From Diogma glabrata (taxonomy: Eukaryota; Arthropoda; Insecta; Diptera; Cylindrotomidae): a DNA stretch of 64,000 nt. The DNA lies in the NCBI GenBank assembly GCA_963693315.1, contig OY856186.1, positions 138,632,980 through 138,696,979 of the forward strand, given 5' to 3'. Positions 22,522 through 32,793 of this stretch are shown piece after piece. The notes under the pieces were generated by a model. The model was not told where the DNA came from. It ran no database searches and was given only the letters and a program-made list of their open reading frames with translations. The first letter of the stretch is position 1; each line of letters starts with the position of its first letter. Both the position numbers and the translations under genes were made by a program.

Positions 22522-22951
22522 GAAAATAGAAGTGTTGAAGAACGGAGGCGTAGACAATTATATAATTGGTGAGATTGTTCTTGATTAAAAAATTATTTGG
22601 TATTTTATATTTGCTGTTACCAGGTAGGCAGGTAAAATTTTACCTCTTGTTGCTTCGATGTAATAAATTTATTTATTATTTTAAAGCATAAATTTGTTTT
22701 GTATTGCTTGGTAATAGGAACTGTAAAATCTCGTTTTAGTTGTTAGTAGGAATTTAAAAATTAACCCTTTATTTGTACTCTTCAATTTTTTTAGTGTCTT
22801 TTGTGTCCCCATTTTTGTTTTGCTTTTCTCTTTTCGTGCTACTGTTGCACGAAACCTGCTATCGTGTTTTCGAGACAGAGATACCCAGTGTTTTTTGTAC
22901 TGTGTAGTGTTGTAATTTAGGCCTGGCCGAATTTCAGTATATATACCTGCA

Positions 22952-25850
22952 ATGTCAAAGGGTAAGTCTGTGTTTAAACAAAATGGCAGCAGAGTGAACC
23001 AACAGCTTAGCATTGACTTCACCAACATAAGAGGTATCAATTCGAATCTAAACGTCGTTCATCACTACATCGAAAAAAATAAACCTGACATATTGTTTCT
23101 TACCGAAACAATTGTTGGTGGCAAAGCATCGAAATGGGATCTCGATAAATACCGGATACCTGGTTACGAATTGGAACATTCCTTTTATAACAAGCATGGT
23201 GTCTGTGTATTTGTTCGAGATTCACTTTCATGTATGAGAATTAAGGCCTACGAGTTGAACTATAAGCTCCATAATTCTATAGCACTGAAGATCTCAGGTG
23301 TTGATGAAACTTTCTTTATAATAGTATTATACAGATCCCCAAATTCTCCCCAGGATGTCCCTTTTTCGATCAAATATGGGCTAATCTAGACAAGATTACC
23401 GCGGACTACCCCAAAGCAAGACTGGTCATACTTGGAGACATTAATATTCATAATAAAGAATGGCTTAAGTATTCATCGCGCACTGACGACGTAGGAAGAC
23501 AAGCCAAACTGATACTCGCAGATTATCACGGTTTGACGCAAATGATAGAGTGTCCCACTAGAATCCCAGACAATTCACATCATAACAATAATTTGCTGGA
23601 TCTGCTTTTGACAAACGAACAAGATACTACGAAGACAAAAGTTGAACAACCCCTCAGGACATCGGACCATTTACTAATATCAGCAATAATGCAATTTACA
23701 TCACCGACACAAATTAAAGCAAATCCTCGTCGCGTTTGGAACTATAAACGCGCTGACTGGGAGGGACTGAGAAACTTTTATGATGAAACACCTTGGAAAA
23801 CTATTTGTTGTGTTGATCAAGATCCTAGCACATCGGCAATAAGAATTTCTTAAATCATAAAAGACGGAATGCGGCGGTTTATTCCAAATCGATTAATCCC
23901 TCCTAAACCTGCGCCTTGGTTCACGCGGGATGTTGATGAGGCAGTGAGGAATAAACGCAGATCATTTAAGACGCATAACGCTAATAAAACACCTGAAACC
24001 CAAAGCACCAATAAGAAAGCCAGAAATATTAGTAAATTCAAAATAGACTTGAGCAAAGACGCGTTTATCCAGAAGAAAGCAAAGAAATTCGCCGAGCACC
24101 CATCTGGCTCACGTAGTTTCTTTCAGGCAGTTAAATCAGTCCAGAGCAATTTTACTCGATCCTCTATTCCAACCTTAGTTCTGAATGACATTCCCGTGAG
24201 CGAATCGAAAGAGAAGGCGGATTTTTTGGGTCGTATTTTCGTAGATAACTCAAACATAGTTGAACCCCCCCATTCTCCTACACTCATTCTCCCAGTTGTA
24301 ACGAAAATGAAACCAATTATTTTTCGTTGCAATATTGTACGGAAAATGCTTCTTTCTATCAATATCAACAGATCTGTTGGCCCCGACGGTATTCCACCCC
24401 TCGTTCTTAAAAACTTTGCTAGGCAACTAGCTCCAATTTTAACAAAAATTTTCTATTTATCTTATAAAACCGGAATATTTCCCGATTGTTGGAAGCTGGC
24501 CAGCGTTCAACCCATATCAAAGAAAGGCAGTAAGATAGACCCTAACAATTATAGACCAATTGCAATTCTGTCGGTTTTAGCTAAAATATTTGAAAAATAT
24601 GTTAACTACAATTTGATAGATTATTTGGAGATGTCGCGAATTATTGATGATAAACAGTATGGTTTTCGTAGAAGTCATGCAAGAGGTGATCTGTTAGCCT
24701 ACGTATCCCATCTCTGGAACAAATCCCTGGAAAACCATGGTGAAACATTCAGTATTTTACTTGACATTTCTAAAGCATTTGATAAAGTGTGGCATAAAAA
24801 TCTCATAGCTAAATTAAAATCTTGTGGCATAGACCATCTTACTGGATTCATAGTTTTCTTACAGGTCGCCAATTTCATGTTAATTAAGATGGTATCACAT
24901 CCAATATTTTCACAACCAATGCTGGGGTTCCCCAAGGTTCTGCACTCTCACCAACCTTGTTTCTTCTATACATTAATGATTTACTTATTTCCACAGTGCA
25001 CCCAATCCATAGTTTTGCTGATGACAGCACATTGCATGCATCACATGCATCTCCCATATTTCGATCTCATACTACAGTTACCACTGATAGAGAGCTGCTA
25101 GTTGATTCTATCAACAAAGACCTGGATCGTATAATGGAATGGGGCGATCGTAATCTTGTTTCATTTAATCCAACCAAAACCAAACTTTGCCGTCTTTCAC
25201 GAATAGAGCGACATAAAACTTTCCCTATTAAAATAAACCATAAGGAACTGCGTGAAGTTGTATCAGTTAGACTTCTTGGAGTGGATATTCAAAATAACCT
25301 GAAATGGAATAAACATGTGTTCAACCTCGCTAAATCTGCAATGCAAAAATTAGGATTCTTGAGTCGATGTAAAAAGGATTTCAATCCCGAACAAATTTTG
25401 CTAATTTTCAAGTCCTTTATTCGTCCATATATGGAGTACTGCTGTCATGTTTGGGGAGGTGCTTGTCAGTCAACAATAAAATGTCTAGACTCTGTACAGA
25501 GGAACGCAATACGGTTGATTGGCAATACCGAACTAACGGACCAGCTTAATTCACTCCAGCACAGAGGAAATGTGGCTGAATTGTCAATCTACTATAAATA
25601 TAACTTTAGCAAATTCTCCTCTAAGGAAATTCAAAATATCCTTCCATCGTGTGCGCAGCATAATCGACAAACAAGAGCTGTCGAGTTATCCCACCCATTT
25701 GTTGTACGAATACCTCGTTATTGAACTGTGTCCTTCCAGAACGACTATTTTAATAGAGTTGCCAAATTGTGGAACTCAATGCCTTCCTCTGTATTTCCCG
25801 ATGAATTTTCCCCTCAGGCATTTAAAGAAAATGTCCTCCTCATTTAAAAC
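22952..25850 (+). pseudogene. LINE endonuclease-reverse transcriptase
   Basis: The coding region is broken into frames 22952-23389, 23533-23853, 23869-24930 and 24957-25724. The endonuclease has FTNIRGINSN, KPDILFLTET, HGVCVFVRDS and LGDINIHNK plus a TSDH motif. The RT has SVGPDGIPPLVLKNF, NNYRPIAILSVLAKIFEK, YGFRRSHA and [13 protein letters not shown], then the catalytic HSFADDST and LGVDIQNNLKW. A stop at 25722-25724 precedes an otherwise continuing C-terminus to about 25850. At least three frameshifts and one nonsense mutation make it inactive. Clade assignment (CR1/Jockey group) is from motif style. Confidence 0.88.
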
Positions 25851-26011
25851 AATTAGTATAGTTATCCCTATATCCCCATTCTTTCCATTTTCCTCATATC
25901 CTGCCTTTATAGTTAACCTGGTATCTTTGGATATTCAATGAGTCCAAATAATGAATATTTCATATTTAGTGTGCTAAACATGTCTAACTAATTAATAAAA
26001 AAAAAAAAAAG

Positions 26012-26515
26012 TTTGTTGGGAGCATACAGACTTCATTCATTAATTTATTTTAATGACACTTTGAAAACAGACGAAGACTTAAATGACAAGGAACTGATTG
26101 GTTTTTGGACAATATTGGAATAAGAGGTGGGGGCCTCCCGAACACCTGTTTAATGTGTCACAATTTTTTTCAATGTTTGTTGGGAGCACACCACAATCGT
26201 TCGTGAATAAATTTTGATGACATTTTGGAAAAAGATGCAAACATGTATGGCAAGGAACTGATTTGTTTTTGAGCGATAGTGAACAAAGTTGTGGGGGTGT
26301 TCCATACACCTGTTTTTTGAAAGATCAATACATCTGTACCTGATAATCGAATTGGAATAAATTTGGTACATAAGCATTTATTACGGTTCCCAACAGTTAT
26401 GCATCCCAACTTCGAGTTTTTTACTTCCGGTAAAAATTTTTTTTAAATTTTCCAATTTTTTTCAGTGTGTTTATGCACACTACAGCCCACAATAATGAAG
26501 CGATTATGAAAAGAT
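26012..26515. repeat. Dispersed repeat with 'cttccggt' motifs, right copies
   Basis: Two more copies of the family described at 20840-22320: 26012-26160 and 26172-26515. Each begins 'tgttgggagca' and carries 'gaacacctg' or 'atacacctg'; the second adds 'tacttccggtaaa' and 'cactacagccca'. The second copy is closest to 21885-22200. Confidence 0.65.
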
Positions 26516-28110
26516 TTCGACATCGACGTCGTAATTGTGCAACAAACGCATGCAGCAGATGTAGCGCAACTTACCTCTAGAGGTAACATTGTTGGTTACA
26601 TATTAATTAGTGCTATTTACCATCCAGCATATGGATCTGCCACGTATGTCAAGTAAGACATCATGAACTGTACACATGTACTTACACAGACGGACAACGA
26701 TATACATCTTATTGTTGTTGATATATCAGACACGAAGATTGTAAACGTATACAAGCCTCCAAATACAAGATGGCCAGCTGCTACTCTACCATTATTTCAC
26801 CACCCTGCAATATATGCTGGTGACTTTAATAGCCATCACACCCAGTGGTTCTACTCAAACAACAACCCCAATGGCACACAACTGACGAACTGGGTGGATG
26901 GTAACAACATGTTCCTGGTATATGATGCGAAAGACATGAAAACCTTTAGATCTGCTAGATGGCGTCGTGATTACAATCCCGACCTCTGTTTTTCCACAAA
27001 AACGAACAACGTAACCCTATTCCAATATCTAGGGCTGTCTTGGAACCATCATCTCAACTGCTAAGAAATGCATCCCAAAAGGCTTCCGTGAAGAATACAT
27101 TCCTGGCTGGAGTAGAGAGTGCGATAAATTATATGAGGAGTACCTTCGAAGTGGTGAGGAAGACGTGGCTGATGACTTAAATTACTCACTGGACGCCGCA
27201 AGCAAGCAAAAGTGAATTAGCGCTGTTGAAAACATAGATTTTTCCCATTCAAGCAGGGAAGCCTGGAGTCTCCTTCGGAAGCTGGGTGGCTCAAACTCAA
27301 TTGCTCGTACTAAAAATGAAATAAATCCAGAGGACATTGCGAATCATATCGTAAACATGTCTCGTTCTTCTATTAATCGCCTTCACAAAAGTACAATTAC
27401 ACGTAAACTAAGAGAAATGAAGCGCAATTGCTCGTCTCCTTCTAAGTAAGAGAACTTTCTTAGGAGCCAAGAACTAGAATCAGCTCTGTCTCAAACAAAA
27501 AAAGGAAAAGCAGCTGGGTACGATGGTATTTTCCCAGAGTTTCTTAGAAATGCTGGAAAAAATGTAAAACAATGGCTAACTAAATTTTTCTCGAATATCC
27601 TAGAAACCGGCAATCTTCCAAAACATTTTAAGACTACAAAAGTGATAGCGATACTTAAACCAGGTAAACCATCTAATGAACCAGGAAACTTTCGCCCAAC
27701 TGCCCTTTTGAGCACCGCCTACAAATTGTTAGAACGGCTCATATACAACCGTATCGCTCCGATACTTAATGACCAGATACCAGTCGAACAAGCAGGTTTC
27801 CGTCCCAATCGCAGTTGCACTGACCAACTGCTCGCTTTAGCATCCTACATCGGATGCTGGGTATCAAAAACAATTAAAAACAGGCGTAGTATTCATCGAT
27901 CTCACTGCAGCATATGGCACGGTCTTTCGAATTGGGATTAAGTATAAGCTATTCAATGTAATACCTTGTAGCACCATCTCGCGTTTAATTAAAAACATGC
28001 TGAGTAATCGTGCATTCAAAGTCCATGTACATAATTCCTGTAGTAGACCCAAAATGCTTAACAATGGTTTGCCTCAGCGTTCCGTCCTGGCGTCTTTACT
28101 TTTTAATTTG
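26516..28110 (+). pseudogene. I/Jockey-type LINE fragment
   Basis: This plus-strand relic begins with FDIDVVIVQQTHAAD and has an endonuclease block YAGDFNSHHTQWFY at about 26815. RT blocks follow: KGKAAGYDGIFPEFL, LKPGKPSNEPGNFRP, LLSTAYKLLERLIYN and EQAGFRPNRSCTDQL. It breaks off after VVFIDLTAAYGTV before the catalytic Asp-Asp box. Several stops and frameshifts are present. It belongs to a LINE family different from 22341-26011 and has no 3' end. Confidence 0.8.
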
Positions 28111-28445
28111 TAAGTAGTGTTAAGTAAGGGGTTCTGTGGCAGCCGAGATTTATTTCCAGCCTAGAAATTTTTCTATACCAATTATATCTAAAAATACTTT
28201 ATTGTATGAAAGCCGTACAGTTGAACCACTGATATTATTTTTCTAAATTTTTCTTTTGTTTCATATTCTTTATGTTGCAGCTGAGAAATTTATGAAAGAA
28301 AATTATCGATGAAAAAACAATTAAAGTTTATGTGTATTTAGATTAAAGTTTATATTTTATTTCTCAATTCTTGCAGATAACATGATAAAACAAATAATAA
28401 GAAAACAAAATTAAAAAATTTTATAAATTCTCTCATCGAATATTA
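28111..28445. other. Unassigned, with a motif like the block terminus
   Basis: A/T-rich, no gene. 'acagttgaaccactgatatt' near 28210 resembles the terminal motif of the block that begins at 28446 ('acagttgagcctctgatatt'), so related terminal sequence may extend here. Confidence 0.35.
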
Positions 28446-28695
28446 ATAAGTATTTACAGTTGAGCCTCTGATATTGTCCTTCATACAAAGTCTTATTATT
28501 AAAAAGAATTTATGATGTCATCAATTTGTATTTACTACACAACAATAAACAATTTGTAAACGCATGTAATTTGATTAAGTATTTTTTTGTTTGTTTTCGT
28601 TTTTAACAATTTTTAATTGATCGTTATTTTATCAAAATGATTACGTAAAAAACATGAACAAACATGTTGGGAACTAGAATATGTAAGGTCACGCC
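28446..28695 (+). repeat. Left inverted repeat of the 12 kb block
   Basis: Pairs with 40189-40454. Shared landmarks include 'cttcatacaaagtcttatt', 'atgatgtcatcaatttg', 'aaacgcatgtaatttg', 'tgattacgtaaaaaac' and 'gaacaaacatgttggg'. Non-coding. Confidence 0.75.
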
Positions 28696-28806
28696 TTTGT
28701 AAAAATTATTTGTTCTAGTTTTAATTTGTAACGACATCATGCAAATTAAAAAATAATATGAGAAGAAAAATTGTATTTTGATAAAAAATTATACAAATCA
28801 TATGGA

Positions 28807-28941
28807 ATAGTAGATTCTTGTATGAGCTTAGAATGAAGGCAATTCTTCACGAGGATGAAGTTTCCCGAAACGAGCGTAGCGAGTGGAGGGAATCATCCGA
28901 GTGAAGAATTGCCATCATCTAAAGCGAATACAAAATGCTAT
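28807..28941. repeat. Long hairpin, copy 1
   Basis: A 135-base near-palindrome with arms of about 58 bases. 'aatgaaggcaattcttcac' near 28832 faces 'gtgaagaattgccatcat', and the outer ends 'atagtagattcttgtat' and 'atacaaaatgctat' pair imperfectly. The loop holds GAGCGTAGCGAG. A second, nearly identical copy is at 31833-31966. Confidence 0.8.
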
Positions 28942-29278
28942 TTTATCCACGACTGTAAAATATTTCGTTTAATTTCCAGTTTTCCTGCAAAAACTTGTAT
29001 CGCCATATTGAAATAAATGCATCAAAGATAGCGAAAAACAAAACAAAACAAGTTTGTTGTTTATTTTATATTTTATATATGTATGTATTGTTCTTGTTTT
29101 AACCAGTTTATATCACTAAAACAACAAATGAAGTTTTTAATTTGTTAGGGGATTATTTAATAAACTATAGAACTGTTAAAGAATTTCAATCAAATTCACT
29201 AGTTGTGGAATGAATACAATTACAATGGAAGACATACGCATGGAAAGCATATAATATTCTTTAGCAGTCGTGGATAAA
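28942..29278. repeat. Unit with 'ttatccacgactg' inverted ends, copy 1
   Basis: The start 'tttatccacgactgtaaa' faces the end 'ttagcagtcgtggataaa' inverted, so this 337-base stretch looks like a small inverted-repeat element abutting the hairpin. The second copy (31967-32258 continuing at 39109-39138) is split by the LINE, which shows that the LINE inserted after the unit existed. Confidence 0.6.
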
Positions 29279-30463
29279 CAATTTGATAAAAAAAGAGATG
29301 AGATTTTGTTTATGTGTTTTTATTAAATTGTGTTCTTGATATTAAATTATAATTATTGAAGTACAAAAACAGGAAAACGAAAGTTATATTAAATCAAAGA
29401 AGATTCGATTCATTAGAAAAAGGAATTCAAGTGAAAATGTGATTAAGAGGTTAATTAATATGTTCCCAATGTGTTAAAAGTCTATTATCTTTTCGTTTAG
29501 CTACATTTTCTAGAGTCTTTCCAAATACGCTATTGTTCATCAACTTATAAAAGTCTTTAACAAATGCATTTTTAGCTCGAGATTGAAGATTTGTGTTTAG
29601 ATCGATATACGGTTTAAGCCAAGTTTTTATTGTTTAACATAGATAATCTGAATACTACAATGAAGTCAATAAATGAGATTATGCAACAATCGTAATAAAA
29701 TGTTGTATTATTTAATTTTCTTCTGATGTTGTTGTTATGTTTGGGCCATGTGTAAATTATTTTTAATTTTTAATTGTTATTTGTTTTTGTTGTAAACATA
29801 AAGTAATCTAATTGTTTGTTTTTGATGCATGAGTTTGACATTATCGATATCGATTACATGAATGACGTGGCTGATGACATCACAAAACAATCATTTTAAA
29901 AAAAGATATAAAATAATTGCTTGCAGTTATTGTGTTAACACACTGATTTTATTGACTGCAAGTTTGTTATTTGTAATTATTGGTTAAAGATAATCTGAAT
30001 ACTACGATGTCTAATTATTTATGACGTCATATATCAAGAAAAAGATTTAAGAAAATTAGTATAAAAATAACAAAATATATTACAAGACAAGATGAAACAT
30101 GTTAATTCAAAAATTTTCATAAAGAAATTCCACTGATATCAAGAATCTGAAATTCAGAATGATAAATGTGTTTTTTTGATTTCGATTATATGAAATCAAG
30201 AATATAACATTGAAATAATAGTAGTTTAATCAATGAGTGTATAATGAAATAGTTTATTCTCAAGCAAAAGTTTAAAATTTGAGCAAGGCACGAACGAGAA
30301 TTTTAATTTGCAAGAGAATAACATTCATTAAACACGAATCGATTACAATACTTTATTCTCTGACAAAGAATTGTGTATTATAAAAAATAAATACATTTTC
30401 TTCAATTAAAACAATAAATCTTTATTGTTTTAATCGATAAATCAAATTTCTTTTTAAAAAACC
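29279..30463. other. Non-coding interior of the 12 kb block
   Basis: A/T-rich. A motif 'agataatctgaatactac' occurs twice (near 29641 and 29990), each followed by different sequence. Several 'atgacgtcat'-like palindromes are present. No coding frame. Confidence 0.4.
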
Positions 30464-31516
30464 CTGGGGGTCAATTCTAGCTTGATGACTTCAAGTCATT
30501 TGACTTGAATTTCGAAATTTCGAAAATGAAGTCACAAATCTCGATTCTGTCTGGGTCATATGACTTTTTCCAAACTCATTTGAAATGTCAAAAAAGTTAT
30601 TAAAAAAAAGCTGTGACTACCGTTATTTACTAAAAATATCGAATGATAAATTTAAAAAAAAGTTAGGTAAAACGCCCTCAAACAGCCAAAAGGTTGCTCT
30701 GGTTGATTATTTAGAGGAACATTTGGAGTTGGCTCGAAACCAATTTTCATCTGCAGAGGATGGAAAAGGTAAACTTGCAGAGCAATGGGAGATCCTATTT
30801 TAGAGCTAGATTAAGTTGAGAGCAAGAACGTAGGCATTATCACATACGATGTCGTGGATGGAGATGGTTTTACAGAAGAGCTGGGATTAAAAACTAAAGA
30901 AGCTACCTCCTCTGTGATAAATATCATTCGAAATCCATCGAGCCTGCCGCAAAAACGAAAGAGAAAACTTGAAATGCGGAATGCGGAATGCAAAAACAAT
31001 TTGCAGCTGTGAAGAACGATATATTGAAATGTACAAAATAAACATTAAAATTGAGAAGCAATTTGGTCTGAAATCTCCTGCCTACTATTAGAAAATTTAC
31101 TGCATTTCTTGTATTTACGCTCCCTAATTTTCCTGCGTCTTTTTCGTTTTTTATTTCTAAAATAAAAATCGTAGAACGTATATGTTCATTTTAAATCGAG
31201 AAACATATGTATGTTATCTTACCGAACAAAATTTCTATGATTTTCTCTTACTTGGTGCCTAATAAGAATTTCTATTTTTAATAAAAGTTTAAATTATGTA
31301 CCATAAACAAACACAAATTTACATAAAGTTGACAGTAACGAAATTCTTTAAATGTCAAACAGTCATTCTATGAAAATTGATTTGAAGTCACTCACTTTTT
31401 GACTTAGAATCGCAAAACGTAGAATTTTGAGTTCGAATAAATGAGTGACTCTCTTTGAGTTGGATTTTTTTAACAGTCATATGACTGAGCCACCTCAGGT
31501 TAGAATTGACCCCCAG
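30464..31516 (+). mobile_element. Small DNA transposon with Myb/SANT-like ORF
   Basis: The ends are CTGGGGGTCAATTCTA (30464) and its complement TAGAATTGACCCCCAG (to 31516), 16 bases exact. Subterminal palindromes 'gtcatatgac' and 'caagtcatttgactt' occur at both sides. The interior carries a short ORF with a Myb/SANT-like domain, a companion protein typical of PIF/Harbinger-type elements. No transposase is present, so it would be non-autonomous. No convincing target duplication: 'aaaaaaccc' lies near both ends, but offset on the right. Confidence 0.7.
30585..30803 (+). CDS. Myb/SANT-like DNA-binding domain protein, truncated
   Basis: 72 codons from ATG to TAG. The part TPSNSQKVALVDYLEEH, then ELARNQFSS and LAEQWEIL, fits the helix pattern of the Myb/SANT-like domain (regulatory protein Zeste/Myb_DNA-bind_5 type: Q..LVD.LE..PELAR...W..L). 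In the family the domain continues for another 25-30 residues with a third helix; here a stop follows L-F. A plus-strand continuation up to about 31020 has coding-like Lys/Arg-rich character, interrupted by stops. It probably encoded a DNA-binding accessory protein recognising transposon ends; now a relic. Confidence 0.55.
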   Translation: MSKKLLKKSCDYRYLLKISNDKFKKKLGKTPSNSQKVALVDYLEEHLELARNQFSSAEDGKGKLAEQWEILF

Positions 31517-31832
31517 ATGATAAAAAAACCCATCCTATACAATCAACCAAGTTCAACTAAACGAAATAAGAGAATTTAATTTAAAATTTGATTTTTGAAC
31601 AAAACTTATCAAAGCAATTGTGATTATAATTTGAAAATAATTTTAATGAAATCAAAACAGTTTAACCAATTGGAATCATACCAATTGAATAATTAAAATT
31701 AATTTTTTTATAGGAACATTTTCGTTAGACAATAGATTAAGTTCATTAGGCTAGAAAACAATACAATAATACATACTATTATTATCGAAAAAACATACAA
31801 ATAAAGCTGATAGAATTAAATGGAAGAGAATA
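31517..31832. other. Non-coding interior of the 12 kb block
   Basis: A/T-rich sequence between the small transposon and the second hairpin copy. No feature recognised. Confidence 0.4.
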
Positions 31833-31966
31833 ATAGTAGATTCTTGTATGAGCTAGAATGAAGGCAATTCTTCACGAGGATGAAGTTTCCCGGAAAGAGC
31901 GTAGCGAGTGGAGGGAATCATCCGAGTGAAGAATTGCCTTCATCCTAAGCGAATACAAGATACTAT
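31833..31966. repeat. Long hairpin, copy 2
   Basis: 134 bases, nearly identical to 28807-28941 and in the same orientation. Here the arms pair better: 'aatgaaggcaattcttcac' faces 'gtgaagaattgccttcat'. The loop again contains GAGCGTAGCGAG. It abuts the second copy of the 'ttcatccacgact' unit. Confidence 0.8.
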
Positions 31967-32793
31967 TTCATCCACGACTACAAATATTTCAACTAATTTC
32001 ATTCAAATTTTCCTGTAGAAGTTTATATCGCCATATTGAAATAAATCTATGAAATACAAAACAAAACAAAACATGTTTGTTTATTTTATATGTATTGTTC
32101 TTGTTTTATCTGTTTATATTACTATACCAACAAATCAAGTTTTTAATTTGTTAGGGGAATTTTGAATAAATAAAATGGAATGAAATAAATAAAAAAGAAT
32201 TTGATATATAGAAAGGAATGAATACAATTACAATGAAAGATATACGCATGGAAAGTATTTATTATTATTATTATTATTTATTCATTGTTCTTCTTTACAT
32301 AATGGTTTACAAGAAAATAAGCAAGCTTACAATTAGATACTAAACCTAGATATTTACACAACAAAATAAAATAACTTGCAATCATTATTAAGATTTTATA
32401 AAAGACTGCTTCAGAGCTAATAGTTAGCTATTTTGAAGCATATAGAACTTCGTTTCTTTTGAGCATGTAGAAGTTAGATATTTGATAAGGGTGCGGTATA
32501 ATAGCCTAGTTTGCACAAAAATAAATAAAAATTTAAGAGAAAAAAAATAAAATGCAAATTCAAAAATATAACAATCCAAACATATAATTTTGGGTTACTA
32601 TAAATTACATAAAAAAACAAATGTGTATATATATATATTCAAGATAAAAACAATATAAACCAACGTATGACATCAATCCATCAGAAGCACAATCAAAGGA
32701 ACCTACCTGAAGCATGAATTTGGCGAAGCAAAGAGAGAAGTAAAATGATGAGCAAAGGAGAATGAGTATACATAGTTTGCGGAATATTCTTGT

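Larger units (their letters stand above)
22341..26011 (+). mobile_element. Jockey/CR1-group LINE, decayed, with A-tail
   Basis: This plus-strand non-LTR element runs from two 91-base 5' monomers through an endonuclease-RT coding region to a run of 15 A at about 25996-26011. The dispersed 'cttccggt' repeat flanks it on both sides, so it may have inserted between or into copies of that repeat. No ORF1 was found. No target duplication was recognised. Confidence 0.7.

Noticed and set aside
28807..31966. CRISPR-like array
   Set aside because: Only two copies 3 kb apart, each a long hairpin, in a eukaryotic context; no spacers.
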